From Fragum whitleyi (lineage: Eukaryota; Mollusca; Bivalvia; Cardiida; Cardiidae): a stretch of DNA of 64,000 nt. Every line of letters starts with the position of its first letter. Positions within the stretch are counted from its first letter, which is position 1. Shown one piece after another: positions 32,749 to 45,576 of the stretch. The notes below the pieces were generated by a model, which was not told where the DNA came from, ran no database searches, and saw only the letters and a program-made list of their open reading frames with translations. The translations under genes were made by a program, and so were the position numbers. The DNA is taken from contig OX411549.1 of the NCBI GenBank assembly GCA_948146395.1, positions 29,263,272 to 29,327,271 of the forward strand. Direction: 5' to 3'.

Positions 32749-34107
32749 CTGGAAGGTATTGGGTGTAGAAATGAAGAGAGTAAGAGAGTATGTGTATTTG
32801 TTAATGGCATGGAAGTATGTAACTAAACGCCTAATTCATACATCATTTATATTAGGTGTTTAGTTTCGTTCTTCCAGAATATCAATAATTGATATTTTCA
32901 TATCTTATTATGAAATATCTTGTGTGGCTGACTATCCACTTGGAAAATCACTACCATGGTAGTTTTACTGTTGTATTGATATCATGAGACTATCACTATG
33001 GTCAGTAATTTATCCTATCATGATACCATCAGCTATTCTTTGGCTTAATTCGCCTGAGTCTGATTATTTTCCTTGAGTGAAATCAGAATATCAGTGATGA
33101 TTGACAATATCCGGTAATTTTCATTTAGATTTAAGTGTTTACTAATGCTATGCTTATTTCTAAGAACGGTGTTGTTGAGGTTAAGACACCCACTTCTGAA
33201 TCAAGAGACCGCAAGTTCAATTCAAGTAAGAGTAATTTTATTTTTCTGACTCATTTCTTTTAAAAAAAACTAAAACATTTGTCTCCCACCAAAAAATTAA
33301 TTTCAATCAATTAACCAGTTCTGGTCCACTTTAGAAAACATCATAAGAATCCCTTGGGTAAAAAGAAATTCCAGCTTTTCAATTTATTATGTACAAACAG
33401 GCGTGTAGCTAGCCAGCCTATATAAAGAATATGGATTCAAAATAATCTAGGGGTGTCATGGGGCATGCACCCCTTAAAATTCTGAAATAAATGGAGCAAT
33501 TTGGTGTGTTTTGGGGTCTCCAGAGAGCTTGACCAACGAAAATCGATTTATGTTAGCATAAAAATGGAGATGAATAGCTTTACTTTTCTTTACCAAAAAA
33601 AATGTGTTTTTCGTCAAAATAATTTGGATTCAGCTGCATAATCGTGTATAGGCAGCTACCAGCCTGACAAAGGACCGACATATTGCTCTTGCAAAATATT
33701 TATTTCAGCACACAAAACCTTTCAACTCCTTCACTTTAATTTTTCAACATGTATCTAACAAAAGAGAGTTTTTAGGCATCAGAAAAAAGTGTCTCCGAAA
33801 ATTTCAAACAACCTCAAATTCTGTTAAAAATAGCATGTAATGGAAAACAAACTTCTATCTTTTAATGTAAAAATATCCATTTAATTGATGAATAAGTTGA
33901 ATCTTAATATCTATTGTTAGATAGCAAGAAAATATGCAGGTAAGTTAGGGTTGTGAGTTTACTAGTTCAGGTCCCCCTGTACAGGTGTTGTCTTAAAATG
34001 AACAAGAATGATTCAAACATTAATTTCAGAATAACATTTTTGGATTAGCAATATTTGTATGGTCAAAATTTAGTCTAGATTATATTTGTAGAGGTACCCA
34101 AATGTTT
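32749..34107. other. Intron 3 part, with a tRNA-like relic
   Basis: 33165-33235 (+ strand) resembles a decayed tRNA-derived SINE head: 'gttgaggttaagacac' in the A-box position and 'gcaagttcaattc' in the B-box position. The 33400-33480 stretch ('ggcgtgtagctagccagcct', 'catggggcatgcacccctt') looks like an element end. No gene seen. Confidence 0.4.
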
Positions 34108-34800
34108 TTTAGCTCACCTGAGTACAACTTGCTCAAGGGGAAGTTTTAGGATCGCCCTGTGTCTGTTGTCAACAATCTTAAAAATTTCTTCTCCTGAACT
34201 GGGCCGATTTCAATGAAACTTTGCAACTTTGTTCCTTGGGCGACACTCTTTAAAAAATTGTTTGCAAAATTCCAATTGGCCAAAAAAAAATGGCTGTGGC
34301 AGGGTGTGACATTTTTAAACTTTGAAACCTTTGAAAACAGCATCTCCTCCTGAACCAGTGGGTCGATTTCAATGAAGCTTTACCAAAATGTTCCTTAGGT
34401 GACACTCTTCAAAAAATGTTTGCAAAATTTTGATTGGCTCATAAATATGGGCGTGGCAGGGTGGGGCTAATTTTAGCCCAAAATTTTATGACAACTCTTC
34501 CTTAACCACAGGGTGGATTTCAATGAAAATTTACCAGAATGTTACTTGGGCGACCCTTTTCAAAATTATTTACAAATTTTGATTGGCACATAAATATGGC
34601 CAGGGATTATTTTGACCCCGAAATCTTTGGACGACATCTCCTCCTTAGCCACTAGGCCGATTTCAATGAAACTTTACTAGAATGTTCCTTTGATGAGTGA
34701 TGACCATCTAAACAATTGATTGCAATTTTGATTGGCCCATAAATAATGGTCATGACTGGGTGGGGCTTATTTTGAGTCTCCTCAGTAATGAATTCGTGGG
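34108..34800. repeat. Diverged tandem array, ~160-bp units (about 4), opening with AGCTCACCTGAG
   Basis: 'GATTTCAATGAAACTTTRC' recurs at about 34208, 34368, 34511 and 34660, together with 'aaatatgggcgtggcagggt' variants. Related to the array at 9384. Confidence 0.8.
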
Positions 34801-35255
34801 CAGTTAAAACCAGATTGGCCCTAGTTGATTGTCGTAAGATGTTTTATTTTTGAAGCCATATGTTACCCACAAATAAATATTGTACCTGTCGAGATTGAAC
34901 CAGTACTGTTTTCTTTGGCAAAGTCGTCTAGATACTAATAAATCATTTTCCGTTGAAAAAGAGAGATATCGAAATTTTTCTAGGAGCCCAAGCCTGGTGG
35001 AACCCCTCTTAGCGAAAATCAATGACTCATTACACTCAAGATTAAAGAAGGAAAGAACTACAGAAATCAACTCTGACTTCAATAAGACTTTTCAGTGGCT
35101 ATTTTGTTTTTACGCATTGGTTAGCATTTGTTCTCAACAATTACTTCCTCATTTTTTTAAAAAGAAAAATCGAGTTAGTTGAACAATTCACTTTTCCAGA
35201 CTGGTTATCACACCATTCCTTCAAGCGAACATCACTGAACAAAAGAAAGAGGCAA
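34801..35255. other. Intron sequence, nothing recognised
   Basis: Open frames on both strands (34804-35082; 34880-35182) overlap each other and have no domain. Not called as genes. Confidence 0.4.
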
Positions 35256-36213
35256 TAGGGGAAAACCGTAGAAGTTCGGATAGACGTATAAATTTGGACA
35301 TACTTTTTAAGATAATTTTTTGAAAAAGCAATGACAAGAGCGTTTTTATCAAATATTTCTATACATTCCGAGATCTATTGCGCATAAGTCAGTTTAATTT
35401 GTGATAAAATGATAGATATATTGGTGGAAATAAAACTATTTGAAGTCACAAACCCCTGGCTACCTTGCAAATTGAACTGACATTCATAGATTGCTGACTA
35501 AAATAGGCTCGGTCAACGCTTAAGAAATAGGTATGGATTGGCAAGGAATAATTGTAATACGGTTATTATTCGATTAAAATGTCAAAGAGGTAAACAATTT
35601 TGATAAGAAAATCAACAATTATTTGCTCAGAATCGTGATATATAGCTTTTTTCTAAGCGTCCGAATTTCCACTTTCAATTTTCAACAGAAGTAAAAATTC
35701 GGACTAAATAAATTGTATGCATTGAAAACCAAGTAATATTAATATGCTCATTTGTCTGTATTTTATTCGAAATATTTGCCAATTTTCAACATCAAAGTTG
35801 ATGAATAAATATAGAATCTACAGTCAAAGCATTCCTGAATTGACGTTTTAAAGCTTCGTATTAACATTCTTCGTTTAAACTAACAAAATCCGTGTCTTTA
35901 TTCCCCTAATTATTGATATTCCTTAATTGTCCGAATTTCACCCTTTGACGATAAACATGTCCGAGTTTTACCGCTTGCATGTCCGAAATTTTCCAACCCC
36001 GTCCGAATTTACCCGTTTCAAAGTACTCTCAAACTTCTCGCTGTCATAACGTTTTGGCCATCATTTGCTTCACATTTTTTGGATAAAATGCAAGTTTAAT
36101 GGGCGCTCAAGTGATGAGAATACGGCTAGTGTCCGGGTTTCCACCCATAGCTTCAGAATCAAGCCTGAAATAAGGTTGGTAAAAAACGTCCGAATTTACC
36201 CGGTTTTCCCCTA
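35256..36213. mobile_element. TA-flanked inverted-repeat element with GGGGAAAACCG ends, ~958 bp
   Basis: Left end TAGGGGAAAACCGTAGAAGT, right end ACCCGGTTTTCCCCTA. The words 'gtccgaattt' and 'tccgaattt' repeat inside in both orientations. A related left end seems to start at 37942 ('gggggaaaccggcgct'). No transposase. Confidence 0.72.
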
Positions 36214-36647
36214 CAGCCCTCGCACCTTCGAGAAAATCATAAATAAATTAACACATTTTAGCCGTTTTTCTATCATTGATCATCAACAGACAGTGGTTTC
36301 CCTTCGATACTTTTCCCTTCAACTACAAAAAAAAATGAGTTCAAAAAGCGAGTACATTTATAACAATGACGTCACAAAGTCACATGATGGCAGTGGTGGC
36401 ACTCCACTATTACAGTTTTCGGATAGAGTTGTAGCCTTACACTGGACAATCTAGCTTCAGTCAATTCGTTTTTCCACAAAAATTAAAACCTCTTTTCACA
36501 TCCAAATTTACAATTTGCCAGTTAAGACAGTGATTTAAGTTTTTTTTTAAACATAACTAATTCATAAATATAAATGCTGCTACACAACGGACGATGTTGA
36601 AATCAGTCTTTGCTCTTTGAGAGAAAAAAATGTACCAAATTTGGCAG
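36214..36647. other. Intron sequence, nothing recognised
   Basis: Nothing identified. An open frame running from 36065 starts inside the previous element. Confidence 0.4.
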
Positions 36648-36925
36648 GGGCGTAACTCCCATTACGTAATTTACGCAAGTGCGTAAAGGAAATAATCATC
36701 TATTGTAAAATGTCGTCGATGAATGATCGTAACATAGAAACTACACCTTATTGAAGCTGTATTTACGATATTTTGATTATTCACCAACTCTCAAATCATA
36801 GAAAGGGATCGGACGGAGATCATTCATCTTTTCACAGTTCACACATCGCCTTTAGTCTATATATTCTTTGGTTGTCGCCTTCTGAGTGCGTATAAATTTC
36901 AAAGTCCTAGATACGCCTATGTTTT
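36648..36925. mobile_element. MITE family M (GGGCGTAACTCC), copy 1
   Basis: Left end GGGGCGTAACTCCCATTACG, right end CTAGATACGCCTATG, weakly inverted. The same ~280 bp occurs in opposite orientation at 51784-52070 ('acgcacttgcgtaaattgcg', 'gcgacaaccaaagaatatat'). Confidence 0.72.
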
Positions 36926-37177
36926 GAATATAGACAAGGAGCAGTACAGTCTAAAATATGAAAGAAAATGATAAGGTGCCTGTTCTAAGAAATCATATAC
37001 GGCAGATAGTTAAGGGAGTCATTTGCCCTTATTTATTATTTGAGCCCTGGTGAATAAATCAGATATCGTAACAGTAGCTAGAATAAGTTGTAGTTACATA
37101 TATTTCGAATGAGGAGTTTTTTGTATAACGCACTTGCATAATGTTCGTAAAGGAAGTTACGCCATGTACTAAGAATC

Positions 37178-37424
37178 TTAACCCTTGCCACACTGAACCC
37201 GGAATATTCCTGTTTTGTCAGGAGCTGCAGACAAACATCAGTCTGCACATATGTGCAGTCTAATGTAAGTCTACAACACCTGTTTCTCACTTTCAAACTA
37301 GAATTGTCAATAGATTTAGTTTTTCAAATAAAAATTGACCTACAGTTGGTACTTTCAGTGCTTTTTGCCCTTTGATTTTGATGCAAATGTTTAGCCAAAA
37401 TTTATTGAGCATGACAAGGGTTGA
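37178..37424. mobile_element. piggyBac-like MITE family P1, copy 4
   Basis: TTAA at 37178-37181 and TTGA at 37421-37424; ends CCCTTGCCACACTGAA and GAGCATGACAAGGG. It ends 8 bp from the exon 3 splice donor. Confidence 0.75.
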
Positions 37425-37438
37425 TTGCACTGACTTAC

Positions 37439-37522
37439 CAGGGTGCACTCACTGACAGATTTTCGACAATCTACTATAACAGAAACTTTAGCCGGGACAT
37501 CTTGATAGGCAGCCCATTGGTT
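37439..37522 (-). CDS. Metalloprotease exon 3 (84 bp), propeptide
   Basis: Acceptor TATATTTTAG (AG at 37523-37524), donor GTAAGT (37433-37438). It is in phase 0 at both ends, 28 codons, NQWAAYQDVPAKVSVIVD followed by CRKSVSECTL. The two Cys and the S-x-C-x-L pattern leading into DGTFY of exon 4 fit an M12B propeptide. A MITE lies immediately downstream in the intron. Confidence 0.75.
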
Positions 37523-37587
37523 CTAAAATATAAATCAGAGATAAACTAATCACAATGGAAAATACTGTAATATTTTCTTTATTTAGC

Positions 37588-37905
37588 GACCACATACGGG
37601 ACCGCCAAAAAGCGGTCGTTGAAGAAAATGGTCGCTTAGTACATGTTTTGTTTACAAATAAGAAATATGAGTTTGATTGAAAATGTCAATTATTGAGAAT
37701 TCCTCGATGACTCCATGCTGTAAACACTCAATAAAATCGTCTGAAAAGACGATTCTTTTGAGTTTAACAACATATTGACAGTTAAGGATAATTTTTAGAC
37801 CTTAACTACCTAGTTTTTAAGATAGTTTGATTAAAGATAGGAGATTTTGAAAACGATCGCAAAATAAAATTGGTCGCTTTATAGACGTGGTCGCTCGAGA
37901 AAGTT
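37588..37905. mobile_element. Inverted-repeat element with GCGACCAC / GTGGTCGC ends
   Basis: Left GCGACCACATACGGGACCGC, right AGACGTGGTCGCTCG, with internal 'gcggtcgtt', 'tggtcgctt' repeats of both ends and a palindromic 'ataaaatcgtctgaaaagac' near 37731. About 320 bp. Confidence 0.55.
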
Positions 37906-38451
<546 letters not shown>

Positions 38452-38725
38452 TGTTGTTTGCTAGCATTTTTAGTCATTTTATCTCTCTCCCCCTCTCCCT
38501 CCAAAAAAAAGCAGTTGCGATACATTGGCTACTCTTGGATGCAGGATAAACAGTTTAAAGGTAAACATTTTCGAGGTAATCAAATAAGGCAATACATGTA
38601 GTTGGTTCGAAAAGTAAAGAAAATTCTTAAGAATAAAATTTGTCTTACCCAGAACTTGGACGAGTAGAATTTTTTGCACCCAGGTATCCGAGTTCCTGTA
38701 GGTGGCCAGTACTTCCAGAATTATC

Positions 38726-38971
38726 AGGGCCCGAGGTTATAAAACTTTTCTCATGCTCAATTCAAAATTTTCTCAAATTTCAATTTGAGATTGAAGCCGT
38801 AATTCTGTTTTACTCATTTTAATATATTAACATAAAAGATAATATTAATAAGTTGTTATAAATAACAACTTATTAATAGTGTCTTTTATTGTCATTCATT
38901 TATTTTAATCAAAAAACAGAAAATTGAGAAAATTGAGCCTGATAAAAGTTTCATAACCTTGGGCCCTGATA
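38726..38971. mobile_element. MITE with TATCAGGGCCCGAGG ends, ~246 bp
   Basis: Left TATCAGGGCCCGAGGTTATA, right TATAACCTTGGGCCCTGATA style ends, TA borders. Long palindromic interior ('aataagttgttataaataac'). Confidence 0.78.
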
Positions 38972-39177
38972 TAAGTTTATAGGAACATCTGGAAAACAAC
39001 TCCAGAACAGAATTGGGGACTGTTTAAAAACAGTCTTCATTTCCTTCTGAAATCGGTCTCTAAGATACACAGTGCCCATGGTAGCGCGTAAAGATCCTTT
39101 GGACCCTTTAAACATGCATCGTACAGTCGTTTTTGACGGGCAATATGTCCTAAGACCTTTGATAAAACTAGCTTCAG

Positions 39178-39421
39178 GGGCCCGTTTTACTAAAGATCTT
39201 ACGACCATTTTTGCGTAAGTGAAAAATTTAAGTTGCTTCTACAGTAGTACTTAGTTAAATATGGAATTCTGCCATGCATTATCTCGTTTGAATCGCCATC
39301 AAAAGACGATTCCAAAGAGATATTGCAAGGAAGAATCTAACAATGAATGAAAACATCAGGTACGATTTGTAATTTTGACTTACGATTATTTTTTCGTAAG
39401 AAGTTAGTAGAACGGGCCCCA
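39178..39421. mobile_element. MITE family G, copy 2
   Basis: Left GGGGCCCGTTTTACTAAA, right AGTAGAACGGGCCCC, inverted orientation relative to 10455. Lies about 70 bp from exon 2. Confidence 0.78.
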
Positions 39422-39490
39422 GGACCCGGGTACAAACTTAACCGTACTCGATAACGGGTACTCGAGTACTCGTCCAATCTCTCAACTTAC

Positions 39491-39699
39491 CAGGTGGTGG
39501 TCAAAGTCGGATTGGACAAAATCATCTCCACTCCATAAGCCAATTTCTTGCGGTGTTAAATGTTTATAAAGGAGGAAAGTTTTGTCTCCGTTCTCAAGGT
39601 GTAGTGTAAAATGCATCATCGACGGAAAGTCGTTCCCCGTTTGAACTGAGCCGGTGTCCCTCCGTAATCTCGGGGTGTGTTGGGTGATGGTGATAAATT
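39491..39699 (-). CDS. Metalloprotease exon 2 (209 bp), propeptide
   Basis: Acceptor CATTTTATAG (AG at 39700-39701), donor GTAAGT (39485-39490). The first two bases complete a Glu codon from exon 1; then 69 codons, FITITQHTPRLRRDTG... through MMHFTLHLENGDKTFLLYKH to DFDHHL. The L-H-L-E/N...F-L-L stretch is typical of M12B propeptides. Phase matches both neighbours. The acceptor is only a few bases from the border of a palindromic repeat family (39705 onward), so the 3' end of this intron may be transposon-derived. Confidence 0.78.
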
Positions 39700-39704
39700 C
39701 TATA

Positions 39705-40230
39705 AAATGGCAATGGATGCTTCAAAGTTACTTAAATATACTTCTTCAAAATTGTTCTATGTTTTAGCGAGAAATAGCGTTAGATTATCATTTGATAAAC
39801 TCACCAACAAAAATGTGAAATTATCCAAAACGAATACCCCATTTCATTCTTTCTGCCGTTATCTAAGCGGCGCCAAATAAGAATAAGAATATGTTTATTA
39901 TGCACAGTTATACCCAGAGTTTGGAAAGGCAAATTTACAATAAATGACAAAAAGAAACAAGAATAAATTAACAAAACAAAACATATACTGCATGACAAGC
40001 ATACATAAATTAAATAAGTGACTTCGTCGTGAACGTTGCATACATTCAAGTGCAGAATGACGCGCTTTGAGCTAATTTGTCCTAAAATATTCACATTTTA
40101 TCTCATGTGATGCATTAAAGAAAAAGAAAAAATCTTTGTTTTCGAGTAAATCGATTTATATTTCATTTCGTGAGCAACACAAGCTATATCTTCACTTTTG
40201 CCTCCGCCACTTGTGAAATTATACATTTTG
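39705..40230. mobile_element. Palindromic foldback family F3, copy 1 (inserted/decayed)
   Basis: 'gcgagaaatagcgttagatt', 'ctgccgttatctaagcggcg' and 'cgtgagcaacacaagctata' match, in reversed order, the copy at 48521-48960. 39890-40015 ('aataagaatatgtttattat') looks like an inserted or added part. Confidence 0.6.
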
Positions 40231-40309
40231 TTGTTTATTTAATGAAATATAAATACATGTATATCTTACATCTTACACTGCAACAAACGATTATCCTAAT
40301 TATTATTAT

Positions 40310-41500
40310 CATGATTTTGGGATGAAATTGAATGGGTGTGTGGAGTAAGTTTTGAGTGAAATTAAAGGGAGGTAATGCTATGTCATTTATTTTGTTTAAG
40401 GTGAACAAATTAGCGATATTTATTCCCCACCTTTAATGAAATATGCATACAAGTTCTATGAATAGCTTCCTATTTCTCCAAGAACCTATCAGACGAGCAT
40501 AATTAAATTGTTTAAGTGAAATTTCGATTATTTTCTTGCTGTATTCATTTTGATTCGATTGATTTACAAATATCTTTGTACTATAGCCATCAGGATGAGG
40601 TGTCTTGTAAACTTATCTGATCAATACAAATCCAGTGTCATTAATTTTGTTCAAGATGAGCAAAATTATCGATATTTATTACCTCCCTTTAATAAAATAT
40701 GCATACAACTTCTATGAATAGCTTCCTATTTCTTAGAGCTTATTAGACGAGCATAATTTCAATTACATATGTATTTAAGTGAAATTTTAATTATTTTCTA
40801 GTTATATATATTTTGAATGAAGATGTTGATCTTATCTTTTTCAGTAATTTTTGAGCGGTTTGAATAGTTTGAGGGAGTGTTAGGAATGAGTGGGGCGCTG
40901 AGTGAGTGGTTTTGAATGGTTTTGATTGAGATGAATGTCAATTTCATGGGTGTTATAAACTGTACGTTGCTAGAAATACCCACCTTCAATACTTTCAGAA
41001 CAGTGTACTTGATTTCTTAAGTGTGATACAGTTATTGGCATCACGAAATTGACATGGTAGCCGATTTTTGAATAATTTCAGAAATAAATTAAATTTGTGT
41101 GATAGGCGTGATGGGTGACGTTTGAATGAAATTAATGAGTGGTATATGCTATCGCTCAATTGGACGAAATTAGCGATGTGGACGAAATTGGCGGTATTTA
41201 CATGTATTTCGTCGCAATAGATATAGAATATATATAGATAGAAGCTCTATAAATGGATTTCTATGTCTTCATGAAAAAAAGACTCTACCAAATTCAAACA
41301 AGTCAGTGAAATCGTAGATTTTGAAACGGTTTCTATGCAGTTGTTGACATTTTTGGGGGATTTTGGAGCGTTTTTGAATTGTTTTAGTGATTGGGACGAA
41401 TGAATGGAATGCCGAGTGAGCCTTTAAGAATGGTGTTGATAGGGATGAACGTCAATTTCAGCGTCAACGTTTTTAAATCTATTTCAGTGCCTGATTTTAA
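40310..41500. mobile_element. MITE family A, two or three adjacent diverged copies
   Basis: 40316-40980 and 41018-41500 both contain 'gaaattgaatgRgtg', 'gagttttgagtgaaatta', 'attagcgatatttatt' and end with 'gatgaatgtcaatttc'. 40320-40560 and 40600-40980 look like two overlapping copies. Confidence 0.65.
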
Positions 41501-41593
41501 AAAATGGAATATTTTTTAAGAAAAAGTACAAGAAACAGTTCTTTTTTATTATTATTTTTTGCTGGGAGTTTAAAAACGTCCTGATATTTGTGC

Positions 41594-41816
41594 AATCTTC
41601 CTATCTCCCTGACTCTCTGTCTCTCTCTTTCACTCTTTCGTTCTCTCTGTCTATCTATCTCTCCTCTCTCTCTCGCTCTCGCTCTCTCTCTCTGTCTCTC
41701 TGTCTCTCTCTCTCTCTTTTTCTCTCTCTCTCTCTCTGTCTCTCTGTCTCTCTCTTTCTCTCTCTCTCTCTGTCTCTCTCTGTCTGTCTCTCTCTCTCCC
41801 CTCCCCGAGCTCTCTC
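41594..41816. repeat. (TC)n / CTCTGT microsatellite
   Basis: About 220 bp of CT-rich simple repeat in intron 1, starting 50 bp inside from the exon 1 donor. Open frames across it are low complexity. Confidence 0.95.
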
Positions 41817-41867
41817 AGTCTTTTTTCTTTGTGTCTCATTTCTTCCGGTCCTCCTTTTTTGCCTTAC

Positions 41868-41956
41868 CTTGATGAGCCGCTGTGATGACTTTCAGATTGT
41901 ACAACAGGACCAAAAGAAATAATAACGGCTTTCTGTTACGTTCCATTTTATGTTGT
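41868..41956 (-). CDS. Metalloprotease exon 1: start codon and signal peptide
   Basis: The ATG at 41944-41946 (context AAAATGG) opens MERNRKPLLFLLVLLY then NLKVITAAHQ, a textbook signal peptide with a basic N-terminus, a hydrophobic core and small residues before the cleavage site near AA. The donor is GTAAGG (41862-41867), leaving one base for exon 2. The 10 bases before ATG are preceded by TTTTTTGCCAG, a good acceptor (AG at 41957-41958), so a non-coding first exon probably lies further upstream. Secretion through the ER is inferred. Confidence 0.75.
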
Positions 41957-41958
41957 CT

Positions 41959-44487
41959 GGCAAAAAAGGGCATATATTATTTATCACGGTTAAAGACAAC
42001 TCTTGAAGACGTTAAGTTATTCAAAATACGACAGATTATATGAACAATGTCAATAACAGGAATGTGAACCGTCTCGCGAAAAGGAACGATCTTGAAATTT
42101 AAATATTTACAAAATATGTCACAAAAAACGCCCGTAAGAATGCTAGATGTCAAGTTTGAAAAACAACAAAATGAAATACCAAAAAAAAATAAGCTTTTTA
42201 AAGTTATGGTTCTTATGCACCACACTTTGTATTAATGAGAGGAAAATAACTGCCAAAGTTCAAGGAAGTCGGAAATAAGGTGACAGAGTTATACTCTGGC
42301 CAAAAGAGTGGACAAGCACCCCCACCCCCTCGTGGACGCCGGAAACCGAACGATAGCAGCCCGGACGCCATGGGTGTGTAAAAACTAAAAAGTGATTGAA
42401 ACCTGCAAATGATAAAATCACGGACAAGTTCGAAATTTGGTCATCAGGGATTAAAAAACAACCTAGGTCAAATCATTATTTCCATCATGTTTACAAGTAA
42501 AAGGTTTTAGACGGGTCACTCAGGTGAAAGACATGGGCGGATCAGGGGGGTCTGTACATCCGATGGAATTTGCTGAACCCACCTTTTAAAAACACCATGA
42601 AATTTATTTATATTTATTAAAAAAAAAATAAAAAAAATAAAAACTGACGCAAATTATATTTTAATCATTTAATCTCAATAAGTTTTGCGATCCAATTTTT
42701 GGTCTTTTGTATGTACCCAGTGCTCTACTCACATTCTAATAATTATACATGTATAATGATACACTTTTTGGTTCAGCGTGACACTACCTTGTTAACTGGG
42801 GATTAATAAAAATTATCTTATTTCACAATACGGAAAGAATTATTTGTATAAGAAAAGGTTTGTATCAGTCAGATTAAATAAAATGACTCGGGAAAGAATG
42901 AAACGACAATACGGCTGAAACTGAGTTAAGATAAAATCTCTACGATAATACCGCAGAGGAAAACAAATAATAACACTGCAGACGATAATTTTAAACTGGA
43001 GCAAAATTAAATTTTGAAGATACTGCAGAGGGGAATTTTGAAAGTGCTTCAGAAGAAATTTTTGATAACACTGCAGAGAAAAAAACGATCTTGATACGAA
43101 GAGACATTTTGATTTTCTTACGGAGATTTTGTTGATAACAAGGAAAAAAGGTCTTTCTTTTGAGAATTTTAAAATTGCTTGCGGAAGTCGTCTATTTGTA
43201 TATAGGGAAAATGATCTTACTTCAAAGCAGCCTGCTGCTGAAATAAAATGATCTACCCTTTATGAGGGAAAAATATATCGCTTCAAAGGAAATTCGCGAT
43301 CTCTCTAGAAAATTTGATAATAGTTTAAAATAATTTCAAACTCGCTGGAAGGGAAGGTTTAAATCTCGCTTGGGTAAAATAAAACGATCTTGTTGAAAAA
43401 AAAAATAGAAAAATAAGAAAACAAAAAAAAAATAAATAAATTGCTGCAGTTTATTTTTTTGTCTGGCCAGGGAGGGAAATTTTGATATCGCTGCTTGGAA
43501 AAAGTTGGATTTGCTACAGAAAAAGGAAAGAAAAAAAGATGAGGAATGAAACACAGATGCCCCTGGAACAATATTTTGTCTTTAGTTAGACCTTGGCAGA
43601 TGATCTGGACCTCATCACATGACCGTATTCTTGGTTGTACCAGACTAGCCGTGCAGTGAAAGGACAAGAAGATACAGACGAGACGTTCGCGTTCTGTCAC
43701 TGTTCATTGATATACACGTATATTTAAACATAAAATCTAAATTAAAAAAATCTTAAGGTAGTATAATTATATTTTTTCTTTTGTAAATTTTTTCGTCCAT
43801 ATTTTGGGGGTATTTATCGTGTTTTACAACCATCTATTTAAACACACGAATGTTGATTCTTGTATCAGAATGATTTACTCCCACTCTACTCAGTTGAACG
43901 GTTCGCGAAATTGACACAGGTGCAGAGATAAGTAAATTTCTCTGGAAAAGAGAAGCGAAGATTCCAAAAATGTAAAACATTGCCTCTTATTTCAAATTAT
44001 GTAACATACGATATTTTTGGTGAAGGTTTTTGCGTCTGCAAGTGTTAGTGCGTGAGAAAAATTCGGCCAGATGTTGTGAGCTTTTCAAAAAATAGTTACA
44101 ACTTTAGTTCAATTTTCTTTTCTTCGAGACTTGTTCCTGCCAGGCCACTGTGCATTTTAATTTTTTTTTTTTTACAATTTTTTGATTATTCGAAGACTTC
44201 TTTAAATGCAAAATCAGATATAAATCCTAAACCACGCGTGTTAAACTTTGACGGAAGAATATTATTAAACGACAAGGCAGTGATTCACCTATTTGGGTCT
44301 CCCATGGTGTAAGGGGGACAAAAAAGTGGCTGAACTTATAAGACACTGCCTGACACTGCCTGACAGAAAACGGTTAGTATATTTACATTTCTGCAATCGA
44401 ATTTGACAATGGAATCTGCGAGTAGAGTGAGAAGCCGACGACACATTTGCGGGGTGTTATATACCCTAATTTCTTTCACCGTCTTTT
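41959..44487. other. Upstream region or first intron of the metalloprotease gene; no further gene recognised
   Basis: 42940-43330 has loosely recurring 'cactgcagagg' phrases but no clean period. 43555-43700 ('gatgcccctggaacaata', 'gaccttggcagatgatctgg') resembles one unit of the 13420 family. A leading non-coding exon may hide here, but I cannot place it. Confidence 0.4.
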
Positions 44488-45211
44488 ATTATAGGGATGA
44501 GTGTCTTTTTCACTGCGTTTATTGGGGTATAAAGTGCAATTGCCTTAGCACATGGCAAATAACGCCCGTAGGGCGTTATGTTTAAGCCATGTGCTAAGGC
44601 AATTGCACTTTATACCCCTATAAACGCTGTGAAAAAGACACTCTGCCCTTATAATTGCAATCCTCTAGGTCTAAGAAACTATTAAAATATTCGGCTAAAC
44701 ATTAAAGTTTCGAGTCTACTTCTCTGCGTGTATTACACAATCTATTTTTAGATCGTGTTTATTTTTACTCGCTATCGAAGTTAAACGACATAAAGTTAAA
44801 CAAATGGTACACAAATAAACGACAATTTGACATTCGTAGAGGTACTTATATAATTTTGACGAGTTATTCTGCATTTTAACCGAAACTATCGTGATCGGGC
44901 TTAGCTGAGAGGGTTGCTTTGTGGTCTTCGTCGACTCGCTGTAAACATCGACTCAGAATCTGAACTGCATGCTTTTAATCATAAATTCCTTCGAAAATAT
45001 CTTAATTTCTAATATATTAAATATCAATATTACGATATGGAAGGGGAACGAGGGGTTTTCGAGTTCCTACAACACAGGACATGCAGATCGAAGGTCGGGG
45101 GTTTCCCGATAGACCTATTGCATTTTATACAGAAATAAAGTGCAATGGATTTCCCCACGTGATGCGATTTAAACCAATCAAAATTCTTTATTTTATTAGA
45201 TTGCAATTATA
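44488..45211. mobile_element. Foldback plus inverted-repeat element, family F1, copy 2
   Basis: Palindrome 44491-44655 with centre AACGCCCGTAGGGCGTTATG, then ATAATTGCAATCC (near 44651) to AGATTGCAATTAT (45198-45210). Collinear with 15042-15790 at roughly 80-90 percent similarity by eye. Confidence 0.78.
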
Positions 45212-45246
45212 AGCAGATGCGTGTTCTTTAGAAAAGATAAAAAATC

Positions 45247-45576
45247 GCGCTAAATATATATAATACGTACTTAGTGTTTTGTATGGAAAAAAATATCTAA
45301 CGAGGTTGGGAGAATTGATCATTGTCGAGGCTATGCCGAGACAATTACCAATTCTCACAACCGAGTTAGATATTTTTTCATACAACACACTTAGTACGTA
45401 TTATATTTATCTTATAACCTCTTTTTGTCTTGTTTTAGTCGATGTTTCTAACTTAAATGCTAGTTTCTAAAAATAACTGTATGATATTATTGTTCTAAAA
45501 ATAACTATGTGATATCATAAAAAATATCATACGGGTTGTTATCATACGGATATTTGTATAGTTATAAGATAAAAGA
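45247..45576. mobile_element. Foldback family F2, intact copy
   Basis: Palindrome 45254-45409 with ~60-bp arms and centre GTCGAGGCTATGCCGAGAC, then 'ttatcttataac' near 45407 and its complement 'gttataagataaa' near 45563. This copy is uninterrupted at 45476/45477, the site where the second copy (55375-63645) carries the 7.9-kb insertion. Confidence 0.78.

Noticed and set aside
41588..41922. Ser/Leu-rich open frames of 94 and 110 codons, and an Arg/Glu-rich minus frame
   Set aside because: They are translations of the TC simple repeat; only the last bases overlap the real exon 1 region, on the other strand.
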